NCBI GenBank assembly: GCA_023415145.1
Contig: JAEZLW010000056.1
Coordinates: forward strand, 1-18,976
DNA length: 18,976 bases
DNA from: Bacillota bacterium
GTDB taxonomy: Bacteria > Bacillota > Clostridia > Christensenellales > Aristaeellaceae
Reading direction: 5' to 3'
Of this stretch, positions 6,451 through 14,112 are shown in pieces; the first letter of the stretch is position 1, and every line of letters starts with the position of its first letter. A program made the position numbers and the translations under genes. The notes beneath the pieces were generated by a model. It ran no database searches. It saw only the letters and a list, made by a program, of their open reading frames with translations, and was not told the origin of the DNA.

Positions 6451-7698
6451 ATGCAATTTACATACAAGCATACGCTCATTTCCAGTTACTTAGGTTACGT
6501 AACACAAGCCATCGTCAACAACCTGGCGCCCCTGTTGTTTTTAACGTTTCAGCGGGAATGGAACGTAACGCTTGCAGACCTGGCACTTTTGATTTCCCTG
6601 AACTTCATGATCCAGATCGCCGTGGACCTCATCGCCTCCGCCTTTGCGGACAAGGTAGGGTACAGGGCTGTGGCCGCCGGTGCGCATGTGTTTTGTGTGG
6701 CCGGGCTGATGGGCATGGGCATACTGCCCCGCGTGTTTGCAAACCCTTATACTGGGCTGATTGCGGCTACCTGCCTGAATGCGGTGGGCGGCGGGCTGAT
6801 AGAGGTCATCATCAGCCCCATTGTGGAATCGCTGCCGGGGGATAAAAAGGCAGCCTCCATGAGCCTTTTGCATTCCTTTTACTGCTGGGGGCACGTTGCG
6901 GTAGTCCTTTTATCCACGGCCTATTTCGCGCTGTTTGGCGTGTCCCGTTGGCCATACCTGTCCATGGCATGGGCTTTGGTGCCGCTCATCAACTTCTTTC
7001 TCTTTTTGAAAGTACCGCTCCGCACGCTGAGCGAGAATGCGGCACATGGCCATCAGGCCGGGAAGGGCCAAAGGCGGTCCTTGCTGCTGCTTTTTCTTTT
7101 GATGATGGTATGCGCCGGAGCAGCGGAGCAGGCCATGTCCCAGTGGGCCTCGCTGTTTGCAGAGGCCGGCCTTAACGTTTCCAAAGCGGTTGGAGACTTA
7201 TTGGGTCCTTGTCTGTTTGCCGTGTTGATGGGTTTATCGCGGGTGGCCTACGGCGTGATGGGTACGCGGCTCCATTTGGAAAAAGCATTGTTTTTCAGCA
7301 GTGCCTTATGTATCGTAAGCTACCTAACCGCCGTTTTTTCGCCGGTGCCGCTGCTTTCGCTGTTGGGTTGCGGCCTGTGCGGCCTTTCCGTGGGGCTGAT
7401 GTGGCCGGGTACCTTCAGCCTGGCGGCAAAGCATTTTCCAAGGGGCGGCACGGCCATGTTCGCCTTTTTGGCGCTGGCGGGGGATGTGGGCTGTTCGGCG
7501 GGACCGGGGCTGGTGGGATCTGTTTCCGACGCGGTTGCTAAAGGGGTGCGTACATTTTTGCATAGCTGGCTCCCCGGCCTTGGCATCACGGAGGCTGGTT
7601 TGAAATCGGGTCTTTTTCTGGCCATCGCATTTCCTCTCATCATGCTGACAGGCGCGGGGCTTTTGTGGAAGAACATATACAGAAGGAAAGAAGGGTGA
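6451..7698 (+). CDS. Major facilitator superfamily transporter
   Basis: A 415-residue polytopic membrane protein with about 12 hydrophobic segments and a central cytoplasmic loop around LRTLSENAAHGHQAGKGQRR. After segment 2 is ASAFADKVGYRAV, a form of the MFS loop motif (G/AxxxDrxGxR); segment 4-5 contains GGGLIEVIISPIVESLPGDKKAASMSLLHSFYCWGH, typical of the sugar-type FucP/YihN-like branch. ATG 6451 is chosen over an upstream TTG at 6394 because AAGGAG lies at 6439-6444 and the TTG coincides with the -35 box. It ends 4 bases before the ferredoxin-tailed oxidoreductase gene, so the substrate is probably handled by that protein; the substrate is unknown. Confidence 0.85.
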   Translation: MQFTYKHTLISSYLGYVTQAIVNNLAPLLFLTFQREWNVTLADLALLISLNFMIQIAVDLIASAFADKVGYRAVAAGAHVFCVAGLMGMGILPRVFANPYTGLIAATCLNAVGGGLIEVIISPIVESLPGDKKAASMSLLHSFYCWGHVAVVLLSTAYFALFGVSRWPYLSMAWALVPLINFFLFLKVPLRTLSENAAHGHQAGKGQRRSLLLLFLLMMVCAGAAEQAMSQWASLFAEAGLNVSKAVGDLLGPCLFAVLMGLSRVAYGVMGTRLHLEKALFFSSALCIVSYLTAVFSPVPLLSLLGCGLCGLSVGLMWPGTFSLAAKHFPRGGTAMFAFLALAGDVGCSAGPGLVGSVSDAVAKGVRTFLHSWLPGLGITEAGLKSGLFLAIAFPLIMLTGAGLLWKNIYRRKEG

Positions 7699-7702
7699 TT
7701 GT

Positions 7703-8854
7703 ATGCACATGAACAGGCTGGGCGCTACGGAACTGTTTGTAAGCGAGGTTGGGCTGGGCTGCGAGCATTTGGAAAACAAGGAAGAGAGCATTGTTCTGAG
7801 CGTTGTGAATGAGGCGGTGGACCTTGGCATCAACATACTGGACGTATTCATGGCGGAGCCCAATGTTCGCAGCTACATCGGCAAAGCCCTTGTTGGGCGG
7901 CGGGACAAAGTCATTTTGCAGGGGCACATCGGTGCGGCCAGGGAGAACGGGCAGTACCTGCGCACCAGGGACATCGATATTACCAAGACGTATTTTGAGG
8001 ACTTTATGGCCCGTCTGCAAACAGATTATGTAGACATCGGCATGCTTCACTTCATCGATACGATGGAGGATTGGGAGACGGTGCTCCATGGCCCGGTGAT
8101 GGAATATGCCAGGTCGCTCAAGGAAAAGGGCGTCATCCGTGCGCTGGGCATGAGCTCCCACAGCGCACCGGTATCACTGGCGGCCGTTCAGTCCGGGCTG
8201 ATTGACGTATTGATGTTTTCCTTGAACCCGGCCTTCGACCTGCTGCCGGAAAGCACCGATCTGGATTCCCTTTTCAAAAAGGATACCTACCAGCAAAATG
8301 GGCTGCTTGGCATGAATCCCGTACGGGAGAAGCTTTATAGAACGTGCGAGGCAAACGGTGTAGGCATCACCGTGATGAAAGGGTTCGGGGCCGGCACGCT
8401 GTTGCATGAGGAGTCCTCGCCATTCCATGTGGCATTGACGCCTTCCCAGCTATTGCAATATGCCTTGACCAGACCCGCGGTAGGAAGCGTGCTGGTGGGT
8501 TGCAGGACACCTGACGAGGTGCGTAAGGCCGTGGCGTTTGAAACGGCCACTGATGCGGAAAAGGATTATTCTGTGCTCTTGGGCGCGCTGGACGCATATG
8601 CCATGACAGGCCGCTGCATGTACTGCAATCATTGCCTGCCTTGCCCCTCGGGTATCGACATCGCCCAGGTGAACAAATACATCGATCTGGCAGCCGGCCA
8701 AGGGGAGATTCCCGCTTCCATCCGTGATCATTACAATCTCCTTTCCGCCCATGCCGGCGATTGCATCGCCTGCGGCCAGTGTGAGGAGCGTTGTCCCTTT
8801 ACCGTGCCGGTCATAAAGCGCATGGCGGACATGCAGACGCTCTTCGGGAGATAA
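7703..8854 (+). CDS. Aldo/keto reductase-like protein with two C-terminal 4Fe-4S motifs
   Basis: A 383-residue protein of the COG1453-like group: an aldo/keto reductase TIM barrel (1-290) followed by a ferredoxin-like tail with CxxCxxCxxCP (305-315) and CxxCxxCxxxCP (354-365). The barrel opens with MNRLGATELFVSEVGLGC. Catalytic Asp (ILDVFMAEPN, Asp47) and His (MLHFID, His116) are present. The Tyr of the usual DTAxxYG is replaced (AEPN), and the usual K strand reads VILQGHIG without Lys. It may therefore not work as a standard NADPH carbonyl reductase; electron transfer through the clusters is an alternative. It is co-operonic with the MFS transporter, and a terminator follows. Confidence 0.85.
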   Translation: MHMNRLGATELFVSEVGLGCEHLENKEESIVLSVVNEAVDLGINILDVFMAEPNVRSYIGKALVGRRDKVILQGHIGAARENGQYLRTRDIDITKTYFEDFMARLQTDYVDIGMLHFIDTMEDWETVLHGPVMEYARSLKEKGVIRALGMSSHSAPVSLAAVQSGLIDVLMFSLNPAFDLLPESTDLDSLFKKDTYQQNGLLGMNPVREKLYRTCEANGVGITVMKGFGAGTLLHEESSPFHVALTPSQLLQYALTRPAVGSVLVGCRTPDEVRKAVAFETATDAEKDYSVLLGALDAYAMTGRCMYCNHCLPCPSGIDIAQVNKYIDLAAGQGEIPASIRDHYNLLSAHAGDCIACGQCEERCPFTVPVIKRMADMQTLFGR

Positions 8855-8880
8855 TAGAAACTGAAATTATCCGGTGCGTC

Positions 8881-8928
8881 AACCGTACAGTTCGGCATTT
8901 GAATGTTTTGCCGCATTGTACGGTTTTT
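8881..8928 (+). terminator. Rho-independent terminator after the reductase gene
   Basis: CCGTACA (8883-8889) pairs with TGTACGG (8917-8923), with an inner CGGCA/TGCCG stem, followed by TTTTT. It starts 27 bases after the stop codon and separates this operon from the uronate operon. Confidence 0.88.
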
Positions 8929-8979
8929 CTGTTATCATCGCGTCTTCTTCATGTTTTGGCTCCTTTCTGATGACTGCTG

Positions 8980-9008
8980 TGGACAAGGATAGATGCAAGC
9001 TTTATAAT
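8980..9008 (+). promoter_or_regulatory. Promoter of the symporter / unknown enzyme / GH105 operon
   Basis: TGGACA (8980-8985), exactly 17 bases, then a perfect TATAAT (9003-9008). This is the best promoter upstream of the three-gene sugar operon; a leader of about 45 bases follows. Confidence 0.7.
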
Positions 9009-9022
9009 ATCAATAACGAGTT

Positions 9023-9037
9023 TGTAAACGTAAATCA
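9023..9037 (+). promoter_or_regulatory. LacI/CcpA-like operator half-site
   Basis: TGTAAACG (9023-9030) is the half-site typical of LacI-family operators and cre sites. The second half (TAAATCA) is degenerate. It lies just downstream of the expected transcription start, where a repressor would block a sugar operon. Tentative. Confidence 0.3.
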
Positions 9038-9060
9038 GATACGAAAGGCGCGATGGCATC

Positions 9061-10497
9061 ATGGTCAAAGATGGGATTACCCGGCGGGAGATGCTTTTGT
9101 TTGCGGCAGGAGACATCTTTGGCGGCGGAGGCCAGGCAATTATATCGGTGCTGTATCTGATCTTCCTGACCAATGTGCTCCGCATAGAGCCGGCATTGGC
9201 GGGATTGGTCATCTTGATATCAAAAGTCTGGGATGCAGTTTTTGATCCCTTCCTGGGTGTCCTAACGGATAACACACGTACAAAACTGGGACGCCGCCGT
9301 CCCTATATCCTGGCTGGCGGGCTTTTGCTTGTTCCCGCCATGGCGTTATTGTGGCTGCCGGTCAATTTTTCCTCCCAGTGGGGAAAAGCGCTTTACGTGA
9401 CCGCGGCGTACCTGTTTTACAATACCGTAGCCTCCATCATTGCGGTGCCTTACAGCTCCATGAGCACGGAGATTACGGCTGATTTTAGCAAATGCAATAC
9501 GGTCAATGTTCTGCGCTTGGTGGTATCCCTGACAGCCACCGCACTTTGCACGCTTTTGCCATCCATGTTGTTTGAGGACAGCATCAAAAGAAACATGCCT
9601 TTTACAGGTACGTATCTGATACTCGTACTCGGATTTGGGACCCTGTTCGCTTTGCCGCTGATCATGCTAGGCCTATGGGGCAAAGAGCGCGTACCCTATG
9701 AGGAGAGGCGTTCCACCATATCGCTGGATACGCTGTTGAAGCCTTTTGCGGTCAAAGCGTTCCGCAAGCTGTTGTATTTGTATCTGGCGCAGGCAGTGAC
9801 GCTGGATATTGTGGCGGTTGTTACCATGTATTACGCCTTGTACGTTGTACCCGGCATGAGTACAACCGTCTTTCTTGGGATATTTCTGGGCATCCAATTG
9901 CTGCTGTTTCCCCTCTTTGGCTATATGGTTGGAAGGATCGGAAAGACAAGGATATACCGATTCGGCCTTCCTGTTGCAATCCTGGGAGCCCTTTGCATCG
10001 CGCTGTATCCTGCCGGCTGGGCAGAATGGGGTATCTATGCTGTTACCGCAATGACAGCACTGGGGTTTGCCGGCGCCCAAACCATGAGCTGGATCATTTT
10101 CCCCGATGTGGCGGACATTGCAGAGATGGGCCTTCGGGAGCGCATCACCGGTTCGCTGAGCGGGATGATGGCCTTTATCCGCACCATCAGCACCGCGGTA
10201 GCCACTTTTCTCATCGGGAACATGCTTTCCATCACCGGGTTTGTGATTCCTACCGACGCTGTGCCGCTGCCCCAGCAGCCTCAGACAGCCATCCTTGGCA
10301 TCAGGCTGATCATTTTTCTTCCCTTCGCCCTATTGATGGGTTATGCATGGTTCAAGGCCAAAGGCTTCTGCCTGACGCCGGATGTCAGTCGGCGAGTGAA
10401 GTATTTCAACGATAAGCTTCATAACGGCGAGCTGGACAAAATAAACAGCGCGGAACGGGAGGAGTATGAGGCATTGAAGAAGGAATTCGTATCCTGA
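9061..10497 (+). CDS. GPH-family sugar:cation symporter (MelB/YicJ-type)
   Basis: A 478-residue, roughly 12-helix membrane protein of the glycoside-pentoside-hexuronide:cation symporter family, which imports glycosides with Na+ or H+. Diagnostic features are the N-terminal DIFGGGGQAIISVLYLIFLTN, the KVWDAVFDPFLGVLTDNTRTKLGRRRP block (DPxxGxxxDxTxxxxGRRRP, about residues 60-82), and YNTVASIIAVPYSSMSTEIT with the VPYxxMxxEhT motif. Members with this neighbourhood often carry uronic-acid oligosaccharides. ATG 9061 is the first in-frame start; its GAAAGG site is weak and rather far. The unknown 633-residue protein begins 16 bases after the stop. The C-terminal charged tail (about 440-478) is cytoplasmic. 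Confidence 0.9.
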   Translation: MVKDGITRREMLLFAAGDIFGGGGQAIISVLYLIFLTNVLRIEPALAGLVILISKVWDAVFDPFLGVLTDNTRTKLGRRRPYILAGGLLLVPAMALLWLPVNFSSQWGKALYVTAAYLFYNTVASIIAVPYSSMSTEITADFSKCNTVNVLRLVVSLTATALCTLLPSMLFEDSIKRNMPFTGTYLILVLGFGTLFALPLIMLGLWGKERVPYEERRSTISLDTLLKPFAVKAFRKLLYLYLAQAVTLDIVAVVTMYYALYVVPGMSTTVFLGIFLGIQLLLFPLFGYMVGRIGKTRIYRFGLPVAILGALCIALYPAGWAEWGIYAVTAMTALGFAGAQTMSWIIFPDVADIAEMGLRERITGSLSGMMAFIRTISTAVATFLIGNMLSITGFVIPTDAVPLPQQPQTAILGIRLIIFLPFALLMGYAWFKAKGFCLTPDVSRRVKYFNDKLHNGELDKINSAEREEYEALKKEFVS

Positions 10498-10513
10498 TGT
10501 GCTGGAGGATGGT

Positions 10514-12415
10514 ATGGACAAATCGTTGGATATCCCCATGAGCTTGAAGATGAACCACAAGTGCTTTGCGGACATCGAAAAGCTATCCTGGGGCGAAGAA
10601 GCAGATGAAAGTCAAATTATAGAGATTCTGAAGTTTATCGATACCCGGTATGATTGCGCGGATTTCCGCATGATTTGCATCCTGCGTACGCTGTACGCCT
10701 ATGCTTCACTGATATCCGGTTCCACTCGTTACGCTATGCAGCATACGGTGTTGAATTTCAAGTACTGGATGGACGAGCCGGGCGAAGACAGCATGTGCTA
10801 TTGGTCTGAAAATCATCAGCTATTGTTTGCGGCCTGCGAATACCTGGCGGGGCAGCTTTATCCTGAGGAGGTGTTCTTAAACGGTCAGTTACTCAGGGAT
10901 GATGCCCCAAACTGCGGTCTCACCGGTGAGGAACATCAAGAAAAGGCGAGGAAGGTGCTGCTAACCTGGTTCAAGCGCCGCTTCCAGTTCGGGTTTAGCG
11001 AGTTCCATTCCAATACTTACTACGAGGAGGATATCGCGCCTCTTTCTCTGCTTGTCGATTTTGCGAAAGAGGAGGATATCCGGCTTCAGGCATCCATGCT
11101 GCTGGACCTTCTTTTGCTGGATATGGCGCTGCACAATTTTCAGGGGTATTTCTGTGCCGCTTCCGGCCGCTGCTATGAAGCACAAAAGAAGGACCCGGGC
11201 CGGCAGGACGTGCTGGAGATCATGGATAAAGCCTTCGGCTTTGATCTTGTCAAAAACTATGATTACACCCGCTTGTCGGCGGAATTTATTCTGAACCAAA
11301 GATACCGCGTACCCAAGGTGCTCCTGGCAATCGCCCATGAAGAAGGACCCCTGGAGATCAAGGATTCCATGGGCCTTGACTTAAGCGAGGTGTGGGACAA
11401 ATTCCGGGATGCGCGCACAGTGGAGGATTTGGGCCGGTATCTGTGGGCCATGGAAGCCTTCACCAATCCGGAATCCGTGAACATGACCATGAAAATGTTC
11501 AGGCTGTGGAGGCTGCGTACCAATGATTTTTTGAAGGACCTCAAAGTGCTGGATATACCATTCTTAAGGCGGTTGGGCGTTTTGCCTGCCCTGGTTCGGC
11601 TGTTGAACCCCGTCACCCAGGGCATCGCCATCCAAAGGGCCAACACCTGCACGTACAAAACGGAGCATTACATGCTATCCACCGCCCAGCGCCACCATGC
11701 CGGGGAGTTTGGCGATCAGCAGCACATTTGGCAGGCGACCTTGCCGGATGGCGTAACGGTGTTCACCACCCATCCGGGGGCCGCGTTTTTCAAAGACAAC
11801 GCCCGCAATTTTTCACCTTCCTACTGGGTGGGCAATGGCATCCTTCCCGACGCCGCCCAGCACAAGAACGTTTGCCTTTGCTTGTACCGGCTGAACCGGC
11901 GAAAAGGGTTCATGGAAAAGCAGCGGCAGATGTACACACACGCCTATTTTCCTCAAAAGAAGTTTGATCAGGTGCAAAGGGTGCATGACCGGTTGTACGT
12001 TGCCCGAAAGGGAGAAGGATACATAGCGCTGTTTTCGCTGCATCCTATGGAGGAAGCGGGAGAGGAAGAGCTGATCCAGCGGGGCATCGAGACGGGCTGG
12101 GCTGTCATGATGGGCAGCGGGAAAGATTTTATCTGCCTGGAAACCTTTCATCAAAAGATGCGCCGGTTCAAGCTGTCTGCAGTTGGCGGGCGGGGCTTGG
12201 CCCTTGCAGACGGCACGGATGATGAAAAATTTTGGTCGCTGGAATACAAGGGAGCGTTCCTGAGCAGCGACCTTGTGCAGAATACGGAGTATCCCCGTCT
12301 ATCTTGTCCCTTTGGCCATGTGGAACGCGATCCGCAGGAGTATGCCATCCGCTTTGGGGAATACAGCCTGCGTCTGAACCTTGGGGCAGGCCTCCGGGAA
12401 GGCGATGGAATCTGA
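10514..12415 (+). CDS. Uncharacterised cytoplasmic protein, candidate polysaccharide lyase or glycosidase
   Basis: About 633 residues, no signal peptide or membrane segment. The first 330 or so residues are helix-rich, as in an (alpha/alpha)n toroid; the rest is strand-rich. Conserved-looking aromatic/polar clusters are YWSENHQ (96-102), EFHSNTYYEED (163-173), LHNFQG with GRCY (206-221), QQHIWQATL (402-410), THPG (419-422), SPSYWVGNG (434-442) and AQHKNV (448-453). I recall similar motifs in unannotated bacterial proteins but cannot name a family. The toroid plus beta-domain layout and the symporter and GH105 neighbours suggest a cytoplasmic oligosaccharide lyase or hydrolase (inference). ATG 10514 is preferred over GTG 10499 because GGAGG is at 10504-10508. 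The ATG of the next gene is 11 bases past its stop. Confidence 0.75.
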   Translation: MDKSLDIPMSLKMNHKCFADIEKLSWGEEADESQIIEILKFIDTRYDCADFRMICILRTLYAYASLISGSTRYAMQHTVLNFKYWMDEPGEDSMCYWSENHQLLFAACEYLAGQLYPEEVFLNGQLLRDDAPNCGLTGEEHQEKARKVLLTWFKRRFQFGFSEFHSNTYYEEDIAPLSLLVDFAKEEDIRLQASMLLDLLLLDMALHNFQGYFCAASGRCYEAQKKDPGRQDVLEIMDKAFGFDLVKNYDYTRLSAEFILNQRYRVPKVLLAIAHEEGPLEIKDSMGLDLSEVWDKFRDARTVEDLGRYLWAMEAFTNPESVNMTMKMFRLWRLRTNDFLKDLKVLDIPFLRRLGVLPALVRLLNPVTQGIAIQRANTCTYKTEHYMLSTAQRHHAGEFGDQQHIWQATLPDGVTVFTTHPGAAFFKDNARNFSPSYWVGNGILPDAAQHKNVCLCLYRLNRRKGFMEKQRQMYTHAYFPQKKFDQVQRVHDRLYVARKGEGYIALFSLHPMEEAGEEELIQRGIETGWAVMMGSGKDFICLETFHQKMRRFKLSAVGGRGLALADGTDDEKFWSLEYKGAFLSSDLVQNTEYPRLSCPFGHVERDPQEYAIRFGEYSLRLNLGAGLREGDGI

Positions 12416-12425
12416 GAGGAGAATC

Positions 12426-13478
12426 ATGATGGCATCATCCGAGTTGAACAAGGTCAAGCGGCTGTGCGATTATATGGTGAAAAGCAGGGAGCCGAAAATG
12501 CGCTGGATGTGGGGGGAAGCGCTGTTCGGCTATGCCCTTTCTCAGTTGGATGCCTATCTTGATGCAGAGGATTATACCCCGTTTTTGACGGGATTTTGCG
12601 ATTATTATATGCAGCATCCGCCCCGTGTGGTATGCGCCGACACCTGCGCCCCGGCGCTGATTACGTATGCCATGCAAAAGAAAAACGAGGATTACGCCAG
12701 GCTGACGAACAAGGTGCTGCATTACATCAAAAACGAGCCAAGGCTTATAGGCGACGCGGTGAACCACCTGGGCAGGAATATCGCGGGGAGGTTTTATCCC
12801 AAATCCATCTGGGTGGACAGCCTGATGATGTTCAGCGTCTTTCCCGCCCGGTATGGGGCCGAAACCGGGGATTGGCCGCTTTTGGACTATGCGGCCCGCC
12901 AGCCAGCAATTTACAGCCGGTATATGCAGGATGAAAAAACAGGCCTGTGGCGGCACAGCTATTGGGTGAAGAGGGGCAAACCCCATCCCAGAGGTGAAAT
13001 CTACTGGGGCCGGGGCAACGGCTGGGTGGTATGCGCGCTGCCAATGATTCTGGACTTTATCGGCCCGGATCATGCCCGGAAGGAGGAAATACAAAAAATC
13101 CTCCGCCGCACGGCGGAGGCTGTCGTCCGCTGCCAGCGGCCAGACGGGAGCTTTTCTACGGTGCTGAACAGCAGTTTGTACCGGGAGCTTTCCGCCACGG
13201 CGCTGATCGCTGCCGGGCTTTTGCATGGCGTGCGCCGGGGTTATTTGGAGGAGGATCTATTGCAGCCCGGCCTGAAGGCATTCTATTCGGTGATGGACGG
13301 CATACGGGAAACGGATGAGGGTATATTCCTTCAGGAGATCAGCGCTCCCACCATCCCGCTGCACATTTTCCCGTATCTGGGATATAAATACACGCCGCTT
13401 AATGAAAACTATCCCTACGGCGTGGCGGCAGCGGTATTCGCGGCGCTGGAATACGAAAGGTTGGCGGATACTGAGTAA
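12426..13478 (+). CDS. GH105-family unsaturated glucuronyl/galacturonyl hydrolase
   Basis: A 350-residue (alpha/alpha)6 enzyme of the YteR/YesR type, which removes the 4,5-unsaturated uronic acid left at the non-reducing end of oligosaccharides by polysaccharide lyases. Matching features are Asp72 in VVCADTCAPAL and Asp131 in SIWVDSLMM, the two acidic positions expected to drive the hydration-type mechanism, and the hallmark YWGRGNGWV (193-201), then RPDGSF (238-243) and ELSATALIAAGL (254-265). No signal peptide, so it is cytoplasmic, fitting import by the symporter. AGAGGAG ends a few bases before two adjacent ATGs (12426, 12429); an upstream TTG at 12381 lacks support. The exact uronic acid and linkage cannot be told. 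Confidence 0.87.
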   Translation: MMASSELNKVKRLCDYMVKSREPKMRWMWGEALFGYALSQLDAYLDAEDYTPFLTGFCDYYMQHPPRVVCADTCAPALITYAMQKKNEDYARLTNKVLHYIKNEPRLIGDAVNHLGRNIAGRFYPKSIWVDSLMMFSVFPARYGAETGDWPLLDYAARQPAIYSRYMQDEKTGLWRHSYWVKRGKPHPRGEIYWGRGNGWVVCALPMILDFIGPDHARKEEIQKILRRTAEAVVRCQRPDGSFSTVLNSSLYRELSATALIAAGLLHGVRRGYLEEDLLQPGLKAFYSVMDGIRETDEGIFLQEISAPTIPLHIFPYLGYKYTPLNENYPYGVAAAVFAALEYERLADTE

Positions 13479-13528
13479 GCCAAGAATCATGACCCTATCG
13501 GGGTTTAATGCACAAAGGGGGCCTTTTT

Positions 13529-14104
13529 ATGAGGATCGCCATTTTCGTGGATGGAGGGAACATGTACCGCACGCAGCGCAAGTATCTAGGGTGGAATATT
13601 GATCTGAAAAGATTCCTCGATTACTTTCGCATGTTGGGCGATGTGGTGGATGCCTACTATTATACGGCCATCGACTATAAGGCGGAATCCCAGAACCGCT
13701 TTGTGCAGATGCTGCCGCTGATGGGGTACTCCATCGTGTCCAAACCCCTGAAGGAAATCCATAACGGCGAGGAAACCAAGAAAAAAGGCAACCTGGATGT
13801 GGAGATTGTGCTGGACATGTTCAATACCATCGACAATTATGACATGGCGGTGCTCTTCAGCGGCGATGGCGATTTTGAGCGGGCGCTGCAGCAGCTTCGG
13901 GCCCGGGGCAAGCGTTTCATGGTGGTGGCGCACCGTTCCACGGTAGCCAGGGAGATACTGGCCGTTGCCGGCATGCACTATCTGGACATTGCCACCATCG
14001 AAGGTTATGTGAAGATGACAGCGCTGCCCAAGGAGTTGCAGGCGGATACCAGCCTGACGGAGGTCATTGCGGACATGTCCATAGAGGAAGAATATCCAAT
14101 CTGA
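13529..14104 (+). CDS. NYN-domain (LabA/DUF88-type) putative ribonuclease
   Basis: A 191-residue PIN-like protein. The NYN fold acids are visible: Asp8 and Asn11 in FVDGGNMYR, Asp90 and Asp96 in GNLDVEIVLD, and Asp113/Asp115 in FSGDGDF, expected to bind divalent metal. NYN proteins are RNases; the target here is unknown. ATG 13529 is chosen over ATG 13508 because AAAGGGGG lies between them at a workable distance and the family begins with a MRIAIFVDGGN-like strand. It follows GH105 by 50 bases with no clear terminator, so it may share the transcript, although a functional link to sugar use is not obvious. It converges with gapN, leaving 8 bases between the stops. Confidence 0.88.
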   Translation: MRIAIFVDGGNMYRTQRKYLGWNIDLKRFLDYFRMLGDVVDAYYYTAIDYKAESQNRFVQMLPLMGYSIVSKPLKEIHNGEETKKKGNLDVEIVLDMFNTIDNYDMAVLFSGDGDFERALQQLRARGKRFMVVAHRSTVAREILAVAGMHYLDIATIEGYVKMTALPKELQADTSLTEVIADMSIEEEYPI

Positions 14105-14112
14105 AGCTTTGC

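Noticed and set aside
12435..13226. Minus-strand open frame of about 263 codons inside the GH105 gene.
   Set aside because: No motifs or ribosome binding site; it is a shadow of a well-supported plus-strand enzyme.
13511..13532. Small AAAGG-GGG-CCTTT hairpin holding the NYN ribosome binding site.
   Set aside because: Five base pairs with a three-base loop, mostly A-T; too weak to claim regulation.
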